Source of the DNA: Methylomonas rhizoryzae
Lineage (GTDB): Bacteria > Pseudomonadota > Gammaproteobacteria > Methylococcales > Methylomonadaceae
DNA length: 64,000 nt
Reading direction: 5' to 3'
Assembly (NCBI RefSeq): GCF_008632455.1
Contig: NZ_CP043929.1
Coordinates: forward strand, 2,976,001-3,040,000
The position numbers and the translations under genes were made by a program. Below, piece after piece: positions 16,207 through 24,900 of this stretch. Each line of letters begins with the position of its first letter. The stretch's first letter is position 1. The notes beneath the pieces are model-generated. The model saw only the letters and a list, made by a program, of their open reading frames with translations. It ran no database searches and was not told where the DNA came from.

Positions 16207-17193
16207 ATGAAAAAATTCCTCGACAGCCCGGCGACCCTGCTGGACACCAGCTTACGCGGCTTCGCCAAAGCCCATGCCGACATCGTCGATTTACATACCG
16301 AACCGAACTATGTGTGCCGCAAACAAAACAAACCCGGCAAGGTTGCCTTGATTTCCGGCGGCGGCTCCGGCCACGAACCCCTGCACAGCGGTTTTGTCGG
16401 CTACGGCATGCTGGACGCCGCCTGCCCCGGCCAAATATTCACCTCGCCCACCCCGGATCAAATGCTGGCTGCCGCTCAAATGGTCAATACCGGCGCAGGC
16501 GTACTGTTCATCGTCAAGAACTACGCCGGCGACGTGATGAATTTCGAAATGGCGGCCGAAATGCTGGATTGTCCCAACGCCACGGTAGTGGTCAACGACG
16601 ACATTTCCCTACCGAAAAACCACAGCATCGGCAGGCGTGGCGTAGCCGGCACCACCATCGTCGAAAAAATCGTCGGTGCCGGCGCCGAAGCCGGCCTGGA
16701 TTTGGCCGCCTGCCAAGCGCTGGGCGAACGCGTGGTCGGAAACACCGCATCGATGGGCGTCGCACTCACCAGCTGCACCGTGCCGGCGCTAGGCCATCCG
16801 ACGTTCGCCATCGCGGACGACGAAATGGAAATCGGCGTCGGCATTCACGGCGAGCGCGGCCGGGAAACCGGTAAAATCGCGCCGGCAACCGAAATCGTCG
16901 CCCAAGTCGCCGGCCACATTATCGACGAACTCGCCCCCAGCGCCGGACAATCCATCCTGCTGCACGTCAACGGTTTCGGCGGAACGCCGTTGGTCGAACT
17001 GCATTTGCTATACGAACTGGCCTGGCAATTTTTGAGCGGACGCGGCTTGCACGTGCAGCGTTCACTAGTCGGGAATTTCACTACCTCGCTGGACATGGCC
17101 GGATGTTCGCTCACCGTCACGCTATTGGACGACGAATTGCGGCAACTTTGGGACGCGCCGGTCAACACCGCCGCCTTGCGCTGGGGATGTTAA
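16207..17193 (+). CDS. dhaK: Dihydroxyacetone kinase subunit DhaK
   Basis: A 328-residue dihydroxyacetone-binding subunit. The substrate-binding GGGSGHEPLHSG segment is at about residues 50-61, IVKNYAGDVMNFEMA follows, and the histidine that forms a hemiaminal with the substrate is in GVGIHGERGRE (near residue 219). It has GGAGG upstream of the ATG. The partner ADP-binding subunit DhaL, needed for phosphoryl transfer, is not next to it on either side, and no DhaM or ATP-dependent C-terminal domain is fused. Either DhaL lies elsewhere or the protein has another role. The RAYT/REP module sits directly upstream. Confidence 0.93.
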   Translation: MKKFLDSPATLLDTSLRGFAKAHADIVDLHTEPNYVCRKQNKPGKVALISGGGSGHEPLHSGFVGYGMLDAACPGQIFTSPTPDQMLAAAQMVNTGAGVLFIVKNYAGDVMNFEMAAEMLDCPNATVVVNDDISLPKNHSIGRRGVAGTTIVEKIVGAGAEAGLDLAACQALGERVVGNTASMGVALTSCTVPALGHPTFAIADDEMEIGVGIHGERGRETGKIAPATEIVAQVAGHIIDELAPSAGQSILLHVNGFGGTPLVELHLLYELAWQFLSGRGLHVQRSLVGNFTTSLDMAGCSLTVTLLDDELRQLWDAPVNTAALRWGC

Positions 17194-17462
17194 ACGGGGG
17201 AATGCCCGGCAATGCAAATTAGCTAGCGCCGGCAATACCGTTACAAACGACGTCACGAAATTGAAAGAATGCCATTTATAAAACGCTGTCGGCATTTAAG
17301 TCGCTATCGCGACAGTTGAATTTAACGGCTGTCCCTGTCCCGTAACGACAGGTTGTAGGGATAACGCCGCCATACGTCGCATCCAGCCTATGAGTCTTGG
17401 ACGGCAAAGCGCGGTTCATTGGCGGCCAGCGTTGAAGTTAAGAGCGTTTCGCTTATAAAGCG

Positions 17463-17481
17463 CCCCCGGATAATCCGGGGG
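17463..17481. terminator. Strong GC hairpin between convergent dhaK and RTX gene
   Basis: CCCCCGGA (17463-17470) and TCCGGGGG (17474-17481) form a perfect 8-bp stem with a three-base loop, placed between two converging genes. There is no long U-run on either side, so it may be a REP-like stem rather than a true intrinsic terminator. The rest of 17194-17571 also has small palindromes (for example GTCGCTATCGCGAC near 17301) and no gene. Confidence 0.45.
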
Positions 17482-17571
17482 CATTGACTCCGACAACAGT
17501 GGCGCCTTCACCGCGAAAACGGAAACAATTGGCTAAAACCCAGCGTTCCGCTACGGTTCATCAGCAGTTAT

Positions 17572-20500
17572 TTACACCACGACAATATCGGCCGCCGTAA
17601 TAGACGGCGCCCCGACCAGCGTGACGATTTCTTGAGCCTCCTCAGCGCCATTACCGTCCGCGTCGTAATACAAAGTACCCGTGGCGGTATCGTATAAAAC
17701 GAAGTCGTTTTCGTCCGATGCAGTGACACCGTCTCCCTTGATAAACAGCTCATCCGACAACACACCTGTCGTACTCAGTTGACTCAAAAGCGTATGGTCT
17801 AACTCTATAATGTCGTTCGATGGTAAAAAGTCGGCAATGATATCGGCATTGATGGACCCAAAACTCGAAAACTGAAAAATGTCGGAACCGCCGCCGCCAA
17901 AAAGCCTATCGTTACCAAGTTCACCCGATATAGTGTCATCGCCTAGGCCGCCGAAGATTCGATCATTTCCGCTTCCACCCATTAGCTGATCATTTCCGAG
18001 ACCGCCATCAATCAAATCGTTTCCGTCCATTCCGGAAACGAAATCATCGCCAGCCAGCCCACTGATTGACTCGCTAGCGGAAGTCCCGAGCACATGCTCG
18101 CCGACATCCGTACCGCTCAATTGGCTTAAAATGCCGGAAAGGATGGTAGCTTGACTCCATTTGCTGCCGTCGGCAAATTGGATTTCTTCGATGTAACGGT
18201 CGCTGCTGACGAACCAATCCTTCACGGTGACCTGGTCGGCGTCGTTGAGTTTGAACACCAGGTCGTTGCCGACCCGTATCCGCGCCACGTCCGCCGGATG
18301 GATGCCGGCGCCGAATTGCAGAACGTCTTTGTTGCCGTAATTAGCTACGAAGTATGCGTCGTTGCTGCCGTATTCGATGAGGGTGTCTTTGCCGTCGCCC
18401 ACATTAAATTGATAGGTTTGGCCTGACCACGTGGCATAACTACCGCCGCTGCCGGTCAGCACGTCGTCCCCGGTGCCGCCGACCAGGACGCCCTGGCCGG
18501 TGATGCTGTCGTTGCCGGCGCCGCCGTAGAAGGTATTCCAACCGGAAGTGTCGTTCAGCGTGTCGTCGCCGTCGTTACCGTTCAGGGTGTCGTTGCCATC
18601 ACCTCCTTTGAGGCTATCGTTACCCAAGCCGCCGCTGATGGTGTCTACGCCGGCCCAACCGGTCAAATTGTCGTTGCCGTCGCCGCCGTTCAGGATGGTC
18701 GGCAGGCTTTGCAAGGTCGCGACCGTCCATTTGCTGCCGTCGGCAAATTGGATTTCTTCGATGTAACGGTCGCTGCTGACGAACCAATCCTTCACGGTGA
18801 CCTGGTCGGCGTCGTTGAGTTTGAACACCAGGTCGTTGCCGACCCGTATCCGCGCCACGTCCGCCGGATGGATGCCGGCGCCGAATTGCAGAACGTCTTT
18901 GTTGCCGTAATTGGCTACGAAGTATGCGTCGTTGCTGCCGTATTCGATGAGGGTGTCTTTGCCGTCGCCCACATTAAATTGATAGGTTTGGCCCGACCAC
19001 GTGGCATAACTACCGCCGCTGCCGGTCAGCACGTCGTCCCCGGTGCCGCCGACCAGTACACCCTGGCCGGTGATGCTGTCGTTGCCGGCGCCGCCGTAGA
19101 AGGTATTCCAACCGGAAGTGTCGTTCAGCGTGTCGTCGCCGTCGTTACCGTTCAGGGTGTCGTTGCCATCACCTCCTTTGAGGCTATCGTTACCCAAGCC
19201 GCCGCTGATGGTGTCTACGCCGGCCCAACCGGTCAAATTGTCGTTGCCGTCGCCGCCGTTCAGGATGGTCGGCAGGCTTTGCAAGGTCGCAACCGTCCAT
19301 TTGCTGCCGTCGGCAAATTGGATTTCTTCGATGTAACGGTCGCTGCTGACGAACCAATCCTTCACGGTGACCTGGTCGGCGTCGTTGAGTTTGAACACCA
19401 GGTCGTTGCCGACCCGTATCCGCGCCACGTCCGCCGGATGGATGCCGGCGCCGAATTGCAGAACGTCTTTGTTGCCGTAATTGGCTACGAAGTATGCGTC
19501 GTTGCTGCCGTATTCGATGAGGGTGTCTTTGCCGTCGCCCACATTAAATTGATAGGTTTGGCCCGACCACGTGGCATAACTACCGCCGCTGCCGGTCAGC
19601 ACGTCGTCCCCGGTGCCGCCGACCAGTACACCCTGGCCGGTGATGCTGTCGTTGCCGGCGCCGCCGTAGAAGGTATTCCAACCGGAAGTGTCGTTCAGCG
19701 TGTCGTCGCCGTCGTTACCGTTCAGGGTGTCGTTGCCATCACCTCCTTTGAGGCTATCGTTACCCAAGCCGCCGCTGATGGTGTCTACGCCGGCCCAACC
19801 GGTCAAATTGTCGTTGCCGTCGCCGCCGTTCAGGATGGTCGGCAGGCTTTGCAAGGTCGCGACCGTCCATTTGCTGCCGTCGGCAAATTGGATTTCTTCG
19901 ATGTAACGGTCGCTGCTGACGAACCAATCCTTCACGGTGACCTGGTCGGCGTCGTTGAGTTTGAACACCAGGTCGTTACCCACCCGAATCCGCGCCACGT
20001 CCGCCGGATGGATGCCGGCGCCGAATTGCAGAACGTCTTTGTTGCCGTAATTGGCTACGAAGTATGCGTCGTTGCTGCCGTATTCGATGAGGGTGTCTTT
20101 GCCGTCGCCCACATTAAATTGATAGGTTTGGCCCGACCACGTGGCATAACTACCGCCGCTGCCGGTCAGCACGTCGTCCCCGGTGCCGCCGACCAGTACA
20201 CCCTGGCCGGTGATGCTGTCGTTGCCGGCGCCGCCGTAGAAGGTATTCCAACCGGAAGTGTCGTTCAGCGTGTCGTCGCCGTCGTTACCGTTCAGGGTGT
20301 CGTTGCCATCACCTCCTTTGAGGCTATCGTTACCCAAGCCGCCGCTGATGGTGTCTACGCCGGCCCAACCGGTCAAACTGTCGTTGCCGTCGCCGCCGTT
20401 CAGGATCGTCGACAGGCTTTGCAAGGTCGCAACCGTCCATTTGCTGCCGTCGGCAAATTGGATTTCTTCGATGTAACGGTCGCTGCTGACGAACCAATCC

Positions 20501-23500
20501 TTCACGGTGACCTGGTCGGCGTCGTTGAGTTTGAACACCAGGTCGTTACCCACCCGAATCCGCGCCACGTCCGCCGGATGGATGCCGGCGCCGAATTGCA
20601 GAACGTCTTTGTTGCCGTAATTGGCTACGAAGTATGCGTCGTTGCTGCCGTATTCGATGAGGGTGTCTTTGCCGTCGCCCACATTAAATTGATAGGTTTG
20701 GCCTGACCACGTGGCATAACTACCGCCGCTGCCGGTCAGCACGTCGTCCCCGGTGCCGCCGACCAGGACGCCCTGGCCGGTGATGCTGTCGTTGCCGGCG
20801 CCGCCGTAGAAGGTATTCCAACCGGAAGTGTCGTTCAGCGTGTCGTCGCCGTCGTTGCCGTTCAGGGTGTCGTTGCCATCACCTCCTTTGAGGCTATCGT
20901 TACCCAAGCCGCCGCTGATGGTGTCTACGCCGACCCAGCCGGTCAAACTGTCGTTGCCGTCGCCGCCGTTCAGGATGGTCGACAGGCTTTGCAAGGTCGC
21001 AACCGTCCATTTGCTGCCGTCGGCAAATTGGATTTCTTCGATGTAACGGTCGCTGCTGACGAACCAATCCTTCACCGTGACTTGGTCGGCGTCGTTGAGT
21101 TTGAACACCAGGTCGTTGCCGACCCGTATCCGCGCCACGTCCGCCGGATGGATGCCGGCGCCGAATTGCAGAACGTCTTTGTTGCCGTAATTGGCTACGA
21201 AGTATGCGTCGTTGCTGCCGTATTCGATGAGGGTGTCTTTGCCGTCGCCCACATTAAATTGATAGGTTTGGCCCGACCACGTGGCATAACTACCGCCGCT
21301 GCCGGTCAGCACGTCGTCCCCGGTGCCGCCGACCAGGACGCCCTGGCCGGTGATGCTGTCGTTGCCGGCGCCGCCGTAGAAGGTATTCCAACCGGAAGTG
21401 TCGTTCAGCGTGTCGTCGCCGTCGTTACCGTTCAGGGTGTCGTTGCCATCACCTCCTTTGAGGCTATCGTTACCCAAGCCGCCGCTGATGGTGTCTACGC
21501 CGGCCCAACCGGTCAAATTGTCGTTGCCGTCGCCGCCGTTCAGGATGGTCGGCAGGCTTTGCAAGGTCGCGACCGTCCATTTGCTGCCGTCGGCAAATTG
21601 GATTTCTTCGATGTAACGGTCGCTGCTGACGAACCAATCCTTCACCGTGACTTGGTCGGCGTCGTTGAGTTTGAACACCAGGTCGTTGCCGACCCGTATC
21701 CGCGCCACGTCCGCCGGATGGATGCCGGCGCCGAATTGCAGAACGTCTTTGTTGCCGTAATTGGCTACGAAGTATGCGTCGTTGCTGCCGTATTCGATGA
21801 GGGTGTCTTTGCCGTCGCCCACATTAAATTGATAGGTTTGGCCTGACCACGTGGCATAACTACCGCCGCTGCCGGTCAGCACGTCGTCCCCGGTGCCGCC
21901 GACCAGTACACCCTGGCCGGTGATGCTGTCGTTGCCGGCGCCACCATAGAGCGTATTCCAACCGGCGGTATCGATTAGGGTATCGTCGCCGTCGTCCCCC
22001 CGTAATTCATCGTCGCCATCGTCTCCGTATAAGATGTCATCGCCAGCAGCTCCGCGAAGCTTGTCATTACCGTTACCTCCATGCAATTCATCCTGAGCAC
22101 TTAACCCAATTAACAAATCGTTTTCGATAGTGCCAATCCGAAATCCCAGGTCCGTCATTAAGCCGATCAAATCAAAATCGCTAGGAAAATCACTTTCCAA
22201 GTCTATTAGCAATTGAGCGCCATCCCATCCAACAGGATTGAAGTCTTTGCCAAAATATTTTTGTAGCTCCAATAAATCACCAGCGACTTTACTTGGCTCG
22301 GATGCAATATATGATTTGAATAAGGCATTCATAGCCGAAAAATTCAGACCTATACCGTTTTCATCAATGTGTAACGTTATCTTTTCTAAATATGGCTTCA
22401 GTCGGGTTTGCGCAATAAGCGCAATGTATACAGAATCGCTCAGTTCTGAATAAGCTTGATTGAGCAAATCCAGAGCACCGGGCGCGAGCACAACATGCAC
22501 CGTCGTACCGTCGTCAGCGACGGGGCGAAATGTACGGCCGTTAAAAGTTTCTAGAATATCGAGTTTATTAACCCAACCTTTAAAATCACTAGAACCGACG
22601 ACACCGGCTCCCTGGACTGTAATTTGCGTACTAGCTGAATACATTCCCGTGTACGTCGTAGGCGGTGGGGCCGAGCCACCTCCGGATCCTGAATACATTG
22701 GTCCAGTTGCATAAGGCGAATAACCGTTAAATGTCGTTAGCAATGTGCCGGTATCGGCCCAGGCTTTGATGATCTTAGGCAATAACTCCAATTGTCCAGA
22801 GCGATCCGCCGTCGTGAAATCCGTCAACAACTGTTTTAGTTGCGGCGACAGGGTTGCTGCTTCACGCAGATCCCGCACCGCGCCGCTACCTTGCATATCC
22901 GGCAGATAAGACACCGAACTAGTATCTAACTTATCGGTGAATTCGCGGTGGAAAGTATCCTGTATGAGGTTGACATCTCCCAAGTTGCCACTGACCTCGC
23001 CCAGAGTTCCGCTGCTGCCATCGGTTTTAACGAAGGTGCCAAGATCGGCTACTTGGTTTCCATTGGCTAAGGTTTGATTGTGCTCAGTGCTTTGAACATT
23101 AACAGCCGCTATGCCCAAGCCGCTTAGCGAAAACAACTCGTTGCCTTGACTGACACCGTCTTGATTCAAATCCCGCCAAACGCGCAAGTCGGCAAAGCGG
23201 GCATCATTAGCGTCGACCACACCGTCGGCGTTGCTATCCAGATCGCTTAGCGCATCAAATCCGTCGGAGGCCAGTTGCCCATTACTTTTTAAATAGGCGT
23301 CGCCGAATAATTCGCGGCCGTTATCTATGGTACCGTTGCCATTTTTGTCTAATACCAGAAATCCATCATTCGCACCCACCCAGCCGGTGGAGGTTTTTAT
23401 TCCGTCGGCGTCGTGGTCGAAGTAAACGGGGTTGGCGGTGTCGATGCCGGTGGTTTCCAGGCCATCGCCGTCCAAATCTAACGTTAAAGGATCGCGGCGA

Positions 23501-24228
23501 GGTTGGACGGTGGTGGCGGCGGTGAACTCATCGGCAGCGGCATCATTTATAATAAACTTGCCTAAATTACTGAGTCCATCCATTGGATTTATAAGGTTTC
23601 TTGATACGAAATCGATGAGTTTTGCTCCCCATTCGAATTGTTCTGACAAAGAACTACCAACATAAGATCCAAAGCCTGTCGCAAGAGCAACCACACCAGC
23701 GATGACGCCAGCAGGCGCGGCAGCAGGAATTATTGCAATAGCAACCGCTCCCAAAATCATCCCTCCAAGCATTCCGGCAGCATCATCGATCACACCGGTA
23801 TTATCGCCTTGCGCTAGTTTGACGATAATTTGCGTAGCATCTAAAAATGCCCCGCCTGCTTCTCCAATAATTTTTAAAGTCTTACCATCTATTAGGCTTG
23901 TTTCAAGCGTCGAAGCTGTTTGAATCGCGTCTTGACTGAGTCCTTTTAGCCAATTGACGACTTGTGTTTGCTGCAATGCAGTCTCAGTCAGCATTTTAGC
24001 GGCTTTGCTGTCTTGTCCTATTTCAGTCACGGCCTTCTGTAAATACGCCTGTGCCAAAGCCTGATTACGTTCGATTTGATCGGTCAATCGGACTATTGTC
24101 GCTTCTATTTTTTCATATTCGGTTAAGTTTCGCGTAACTAGCTGCGATCCAAACTCTTCAAGGTCTTTAGCAATAAAGCCTGCAGCGTTTAGTGCATATT
24201 CCGTAAATAAACTTTGATCATTTTCCAT
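17572..24228 (-). CDS. Giant RTX protein with FrpC-like self-processing module and 190-residue repeats
   Basis: A 2218-residue protein expected to leave the cell by a type I system. N-terminus (1-~235): helical, with an alanine/glycine-rich hydrophobic stretch at ~150-192. Next is an FrpC-like module starting at the Asp246-Pro247 bond (RRDPLTLDLDGDG) with calcium-loop-like DHDADG, DKNGNG and DLDSNADG motifs; in FrpC this bond is cut autocatalytically with calcium. After a linker and an unknown domain (~540-700) come seven near-identical units of 190 residues, each with GGxGxD nonapeptides and a FADGSKW-ending HCBP-related segment. The end (DFVLYDTATGTLYYDADG to DIVVV) is a typical RTX secretion signal. 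No cognate ABC exporter is adjacent. Confidence 0.9.
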   Translation of the reverse strand: MENDQSLFTEYALNAAGFIAKDLEEFGSQLVTRNLTEYEKIEATIVRLTDQIERNQALAQAYLQKAVTEIGQDSKAAKMLTETALQQTQVVNWLKGLSQDAIQTASTLETSLIDGKTLKIIGEAGGAFLDATQIIVKLAQGDNTGVIDDAAGMLGGMILGAVAIAIIPAAAPAGVIAGVVALATGFGSYVGSSLSEQFEWGAKLIDFVSRNLINPMDGLSNLGKFIINDAAADEFTAATTVQPRRDPLTLDLDGDGLETTGIDTANPVYFDHDADGIKTSTGWVGANDGFLVLDKNGNGTIDNGRELFGDAYLKSNGQLASDGFDALSDLDSNADGVVDANDARFADLRVWRDLNQDGVSQGNELFSLSGLGIAAVNVQSTEHNQTLANGNQVADLGTFVKTDGSSGTLGEVSGNLGDVNLIQDTFHREFTDKLDTSSVSYLPDMQGSGAVRDLREAATLSPQLKQLLTDFTTADRSGQLELLPKIIKAWADTGTLLTTFNGYSPYATGPMYSGSGGGSAPPPTTYTGMYSASTQITVQGAGVVGSSDFKGWVNKLDILETFNGRTFRPVADDGTTVHVVLAPGALDLLNQAYSELSDSVYIALIAQTRLKPYLEKITLHIDENGIGLNFSAMNALFKSYIASEPSKVAGDLLELQKYFGKDFNPVGWDGAQLLIDLESDFPSDFDLIGLMTDLGFRIGTIENDLLIGLSAQDELHGGNGNDKLRGAAGDDILYGDDGDDELRGDDGDDTLIDTAGWNTLYGGAGNDSITGQGVLVGGTGDDVLTGSGGSYATWSGQTYQFNVGDGKDTLIEYGSNDAYFVANYGNKDVLQFGAGIHPADVARIRVGNDLVFKLNDADQVTVKDWFVSSDRYIEEIQFADGSKWTVATLQSLPTILNGGDGNDNLTGWAGVDTISGGLGNDSLKGGDGNDTLNGNDGDDTLNDTSGWNTFYGGAGNDSITGQGVLVGGTGDDVLTGSGGSYATWSGQTYQFNVGDGKDTLIEYGSNDAYFVANYGNKDVLQFGAGIHPADVARIRVGNDLVFKLNDADQVTVKDWFVSSDRYIEEIQFADGSKWTVATLQSLSTILNGGDGNDSLTGWVGVDTISGGLGNDSLKGGDGNDTLNGNDGDDTLNDTSGWNTFYGGAGNDSITGQGVLVGGTGDDVLTGSGGSYATWSGQTYQFNVGDGKDTLIEYGSNDAYFVANYGNKDVLQFGAGIHPADVARIRVGNDLVFKLNDADQVTVKDWFVSSDRYIEEIQFADGSKWTVATLQSLSTILNGGDGNDSLTGWAGVDTISGGLGNDSLKGGDGNDTLNGNDGDDTLNDTSGWNTFYGGAGNDSITGQGVLVGGTGDDVLTGSGGSYATWSGQTYQFNVGDGKDTLIEYGSNDAYFVANYGNKDVLQFGAGIHPADVARIRVGNDLVFKLNDADQVTVKDWFVSSDRYIEEIQFADGSKWTVATLQSLPTILNGGDGNDNLTGWAGVDTISGGLGNDSLKGGDGNDTLNGNDGDDTLNDTSGWNTFYGGAGNDSITGQGVLVGGTGDDVLTGSGGSYATWSGQTYQFNVGDGKDTLIEYGSNDAYFVANYGNKDVLQFGAGIHPADVARIRVGNDLVFKLNDADQVTVKDWFVSSDRYIEEIQFADGSKWTVATLQSLPTILNGGDGNDNLTGWAGVDTISGGLGNDSLKGGDGNDTLNGNDGDDTLNDTSGWNTFYGGAGNDSITGQGVLVGGTGDDVLTGSGGSYATWSGQTYQFNVGDGKDTLIEYGSNDAYFVANYGNKDVLQFGAGIHPADVARIRVGNDLVFKLNDADQVTVKDWFVSSDRYIEEIQFADGSKWTVATLQSLPTILNGGDGNDNLTGWAGVDTISGGLGNDSLKGGDGNDTLNGNDGDDTLNDTSGWNTFYGGAGNDSITGQGVLVGGTGDDVLTGSGGSYATWSGQTYQFNVGDGKDTLIEYGSNDAYFVANYGNKDVLQFGAGIHPADVARIRVGNDLVFKLNDADQVTVKDWFVSSDRYIEEIQFADGSKWSQATILSGILSQLSGTDVGEHVLGTSASESISGLAGDDFVSGMDGNDLIDGGLGNDQLMGGSGNDRIFGGLGDDTISGELGNDRLFGGGGSDIFQFSSFGSINADIIADFLPSNDIIELDHTLLSQLSTTGVLSDELFIKGDGVTASDENDFVLYDTATGTLYYDADGNGAEEAQEIVTLVGAPSITAADIVVV
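18161..21960. repeat. Seven tandem copies of a 570-bp coding repeat
   Basis: The string TTGCTGCCGTCGGCAAATTG recurs at 18161, 18731, 19301, 19871, 20441, 21011 and 21581, exactly 570 bp apart. The copies differ by only scattered bases. Variants are shared by neighbouring copies, for example CACCCGAATCC at 19980 and 20550, and TTCACCGTGACTTGG at 21071 and 21641, as expected from unequal crossing-over or gene conversion. The outer ends diverge. Confidence 0.95.
22967..23507. repeat. 541-bp duplicated segment, copy in RTX gene
   Basis: Matches 25229-25769 (same orientation, offset 2262 bp) with a single difference noticed by eye near 23149 (A versus G). It encodes the self-processing module up to the Asp-Pro bond and a few codons before it, and nothing outside that module. 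Confidence 0.9.
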
Positions 24229-24237
24229 GGAAACCTC

Positions 24238-24867
24238 TTATTTATTGGAGAAAAAATTAATGTGTTGATAAATTAAAATCCATAAGCTTAATGGAGGCAT
24301 AGCAAAGGCAGAAAAACTAAAGAAATATCCACCATATATTGTATGCATAAAAATTCTTGCCGTTTTGGTTTTTGAATTAGCGGATACAGGCCCACCCCAT
24401 ACAAATATGAAGACATAAGCTATCAATAATATTGACGCACAAAACAACCAACTCATAACTAATTTCTTAAAAGAAGTTTTAGGATCTTGGTCGTAAGGTA
24501 TAAATGGTGACGTTACGATTAATGCCAGCGCAACAGGCGGTGTGGTGATGGTCATATACAACCAGATAATTCTCATTACATTCGGAAAATCGGATTTTTT
24601 AGCCGCAACGTCTATGGTAGGAAAGATTTCAACTATTCGATTGCATAAATCACATTGGGATGAATCCATCCCGTATTCGTAGGTTATATAGCTTATAAGA
24701 AGACCTAAACAAAACCATGCACCAAGCAACCATGATATGAATAAGTTATAGAAACTGGTATTGCTAGTTGAATAATTTTGTATCTGTCGATCAGCAATTT
24801 TTTTCCTCAGCCAGCGGGCAAAAATTCTTTCAATCATAAATTGATCCCATAAATAAATGAGCTGCAC
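24238..24867 (-). CDS. Multi-pass membrane protein of unknown function
   Basis: A 209-residue protein with about four hydrophobic helices (near residues 45-65, 100-122, 137-160 and 180-202) and two cysteines close together in SSQCDLCNRI on the loop after the first helix. It lies between the two self-processing-module genes, 9 bp upstream of the RTX gene and 33 bp downstream of the short paralogue, so all are likely co-transcribed. AT-rich relative to its neighbours. An internal ATG at residue 11 (24837) may be the true start. I do not recognise the family; a role linked to the secreted proteins is only an inference from position. Confidence 0.65.
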   Translation of the reverse strand: MQLIYLWDQFMIERIFARWLRKKIADRQIQNYSTSNTSFYNLFISWLLGAWFCLGLLISYITYEYGMDSSQCDLCNRIVEIFPTIDVAAKKSDFPNVMRIIWLYMTITTPPVALALIVTSPFIPYDQDPKTSFKKLVMSWLFCASILLIAYVFIFVWGGPVSANSKTKTARIFMHTIYGGYFFSFSAFAMPPLSLWILIYQHINFFSNK

Positions 24868-24900
24868 CAGATCTTGTATTAATACATTTTGTTGGATTTT

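Noticed and set aside
17301..17350. Small palindromes as a regulatory site or phage attachment site
   Set aside because: Palindromes such as GTCGCTATCGCGAC are common in this GC-rich DNA and there is no integrase nearby.
17194..17571. CRISPR array or small RNA in the gap before the RTX gene
   Set aside because: No regularly spaced repeats; only isolated hairpins.
18709..20706. Long plus-strand frame (665 codons) across the repeat array
   Set aside because: It is the antisense reading of the 570-bp RTX repeats, open only because the period is a multiple of three; no ribosome site, and it mirrors each copy.
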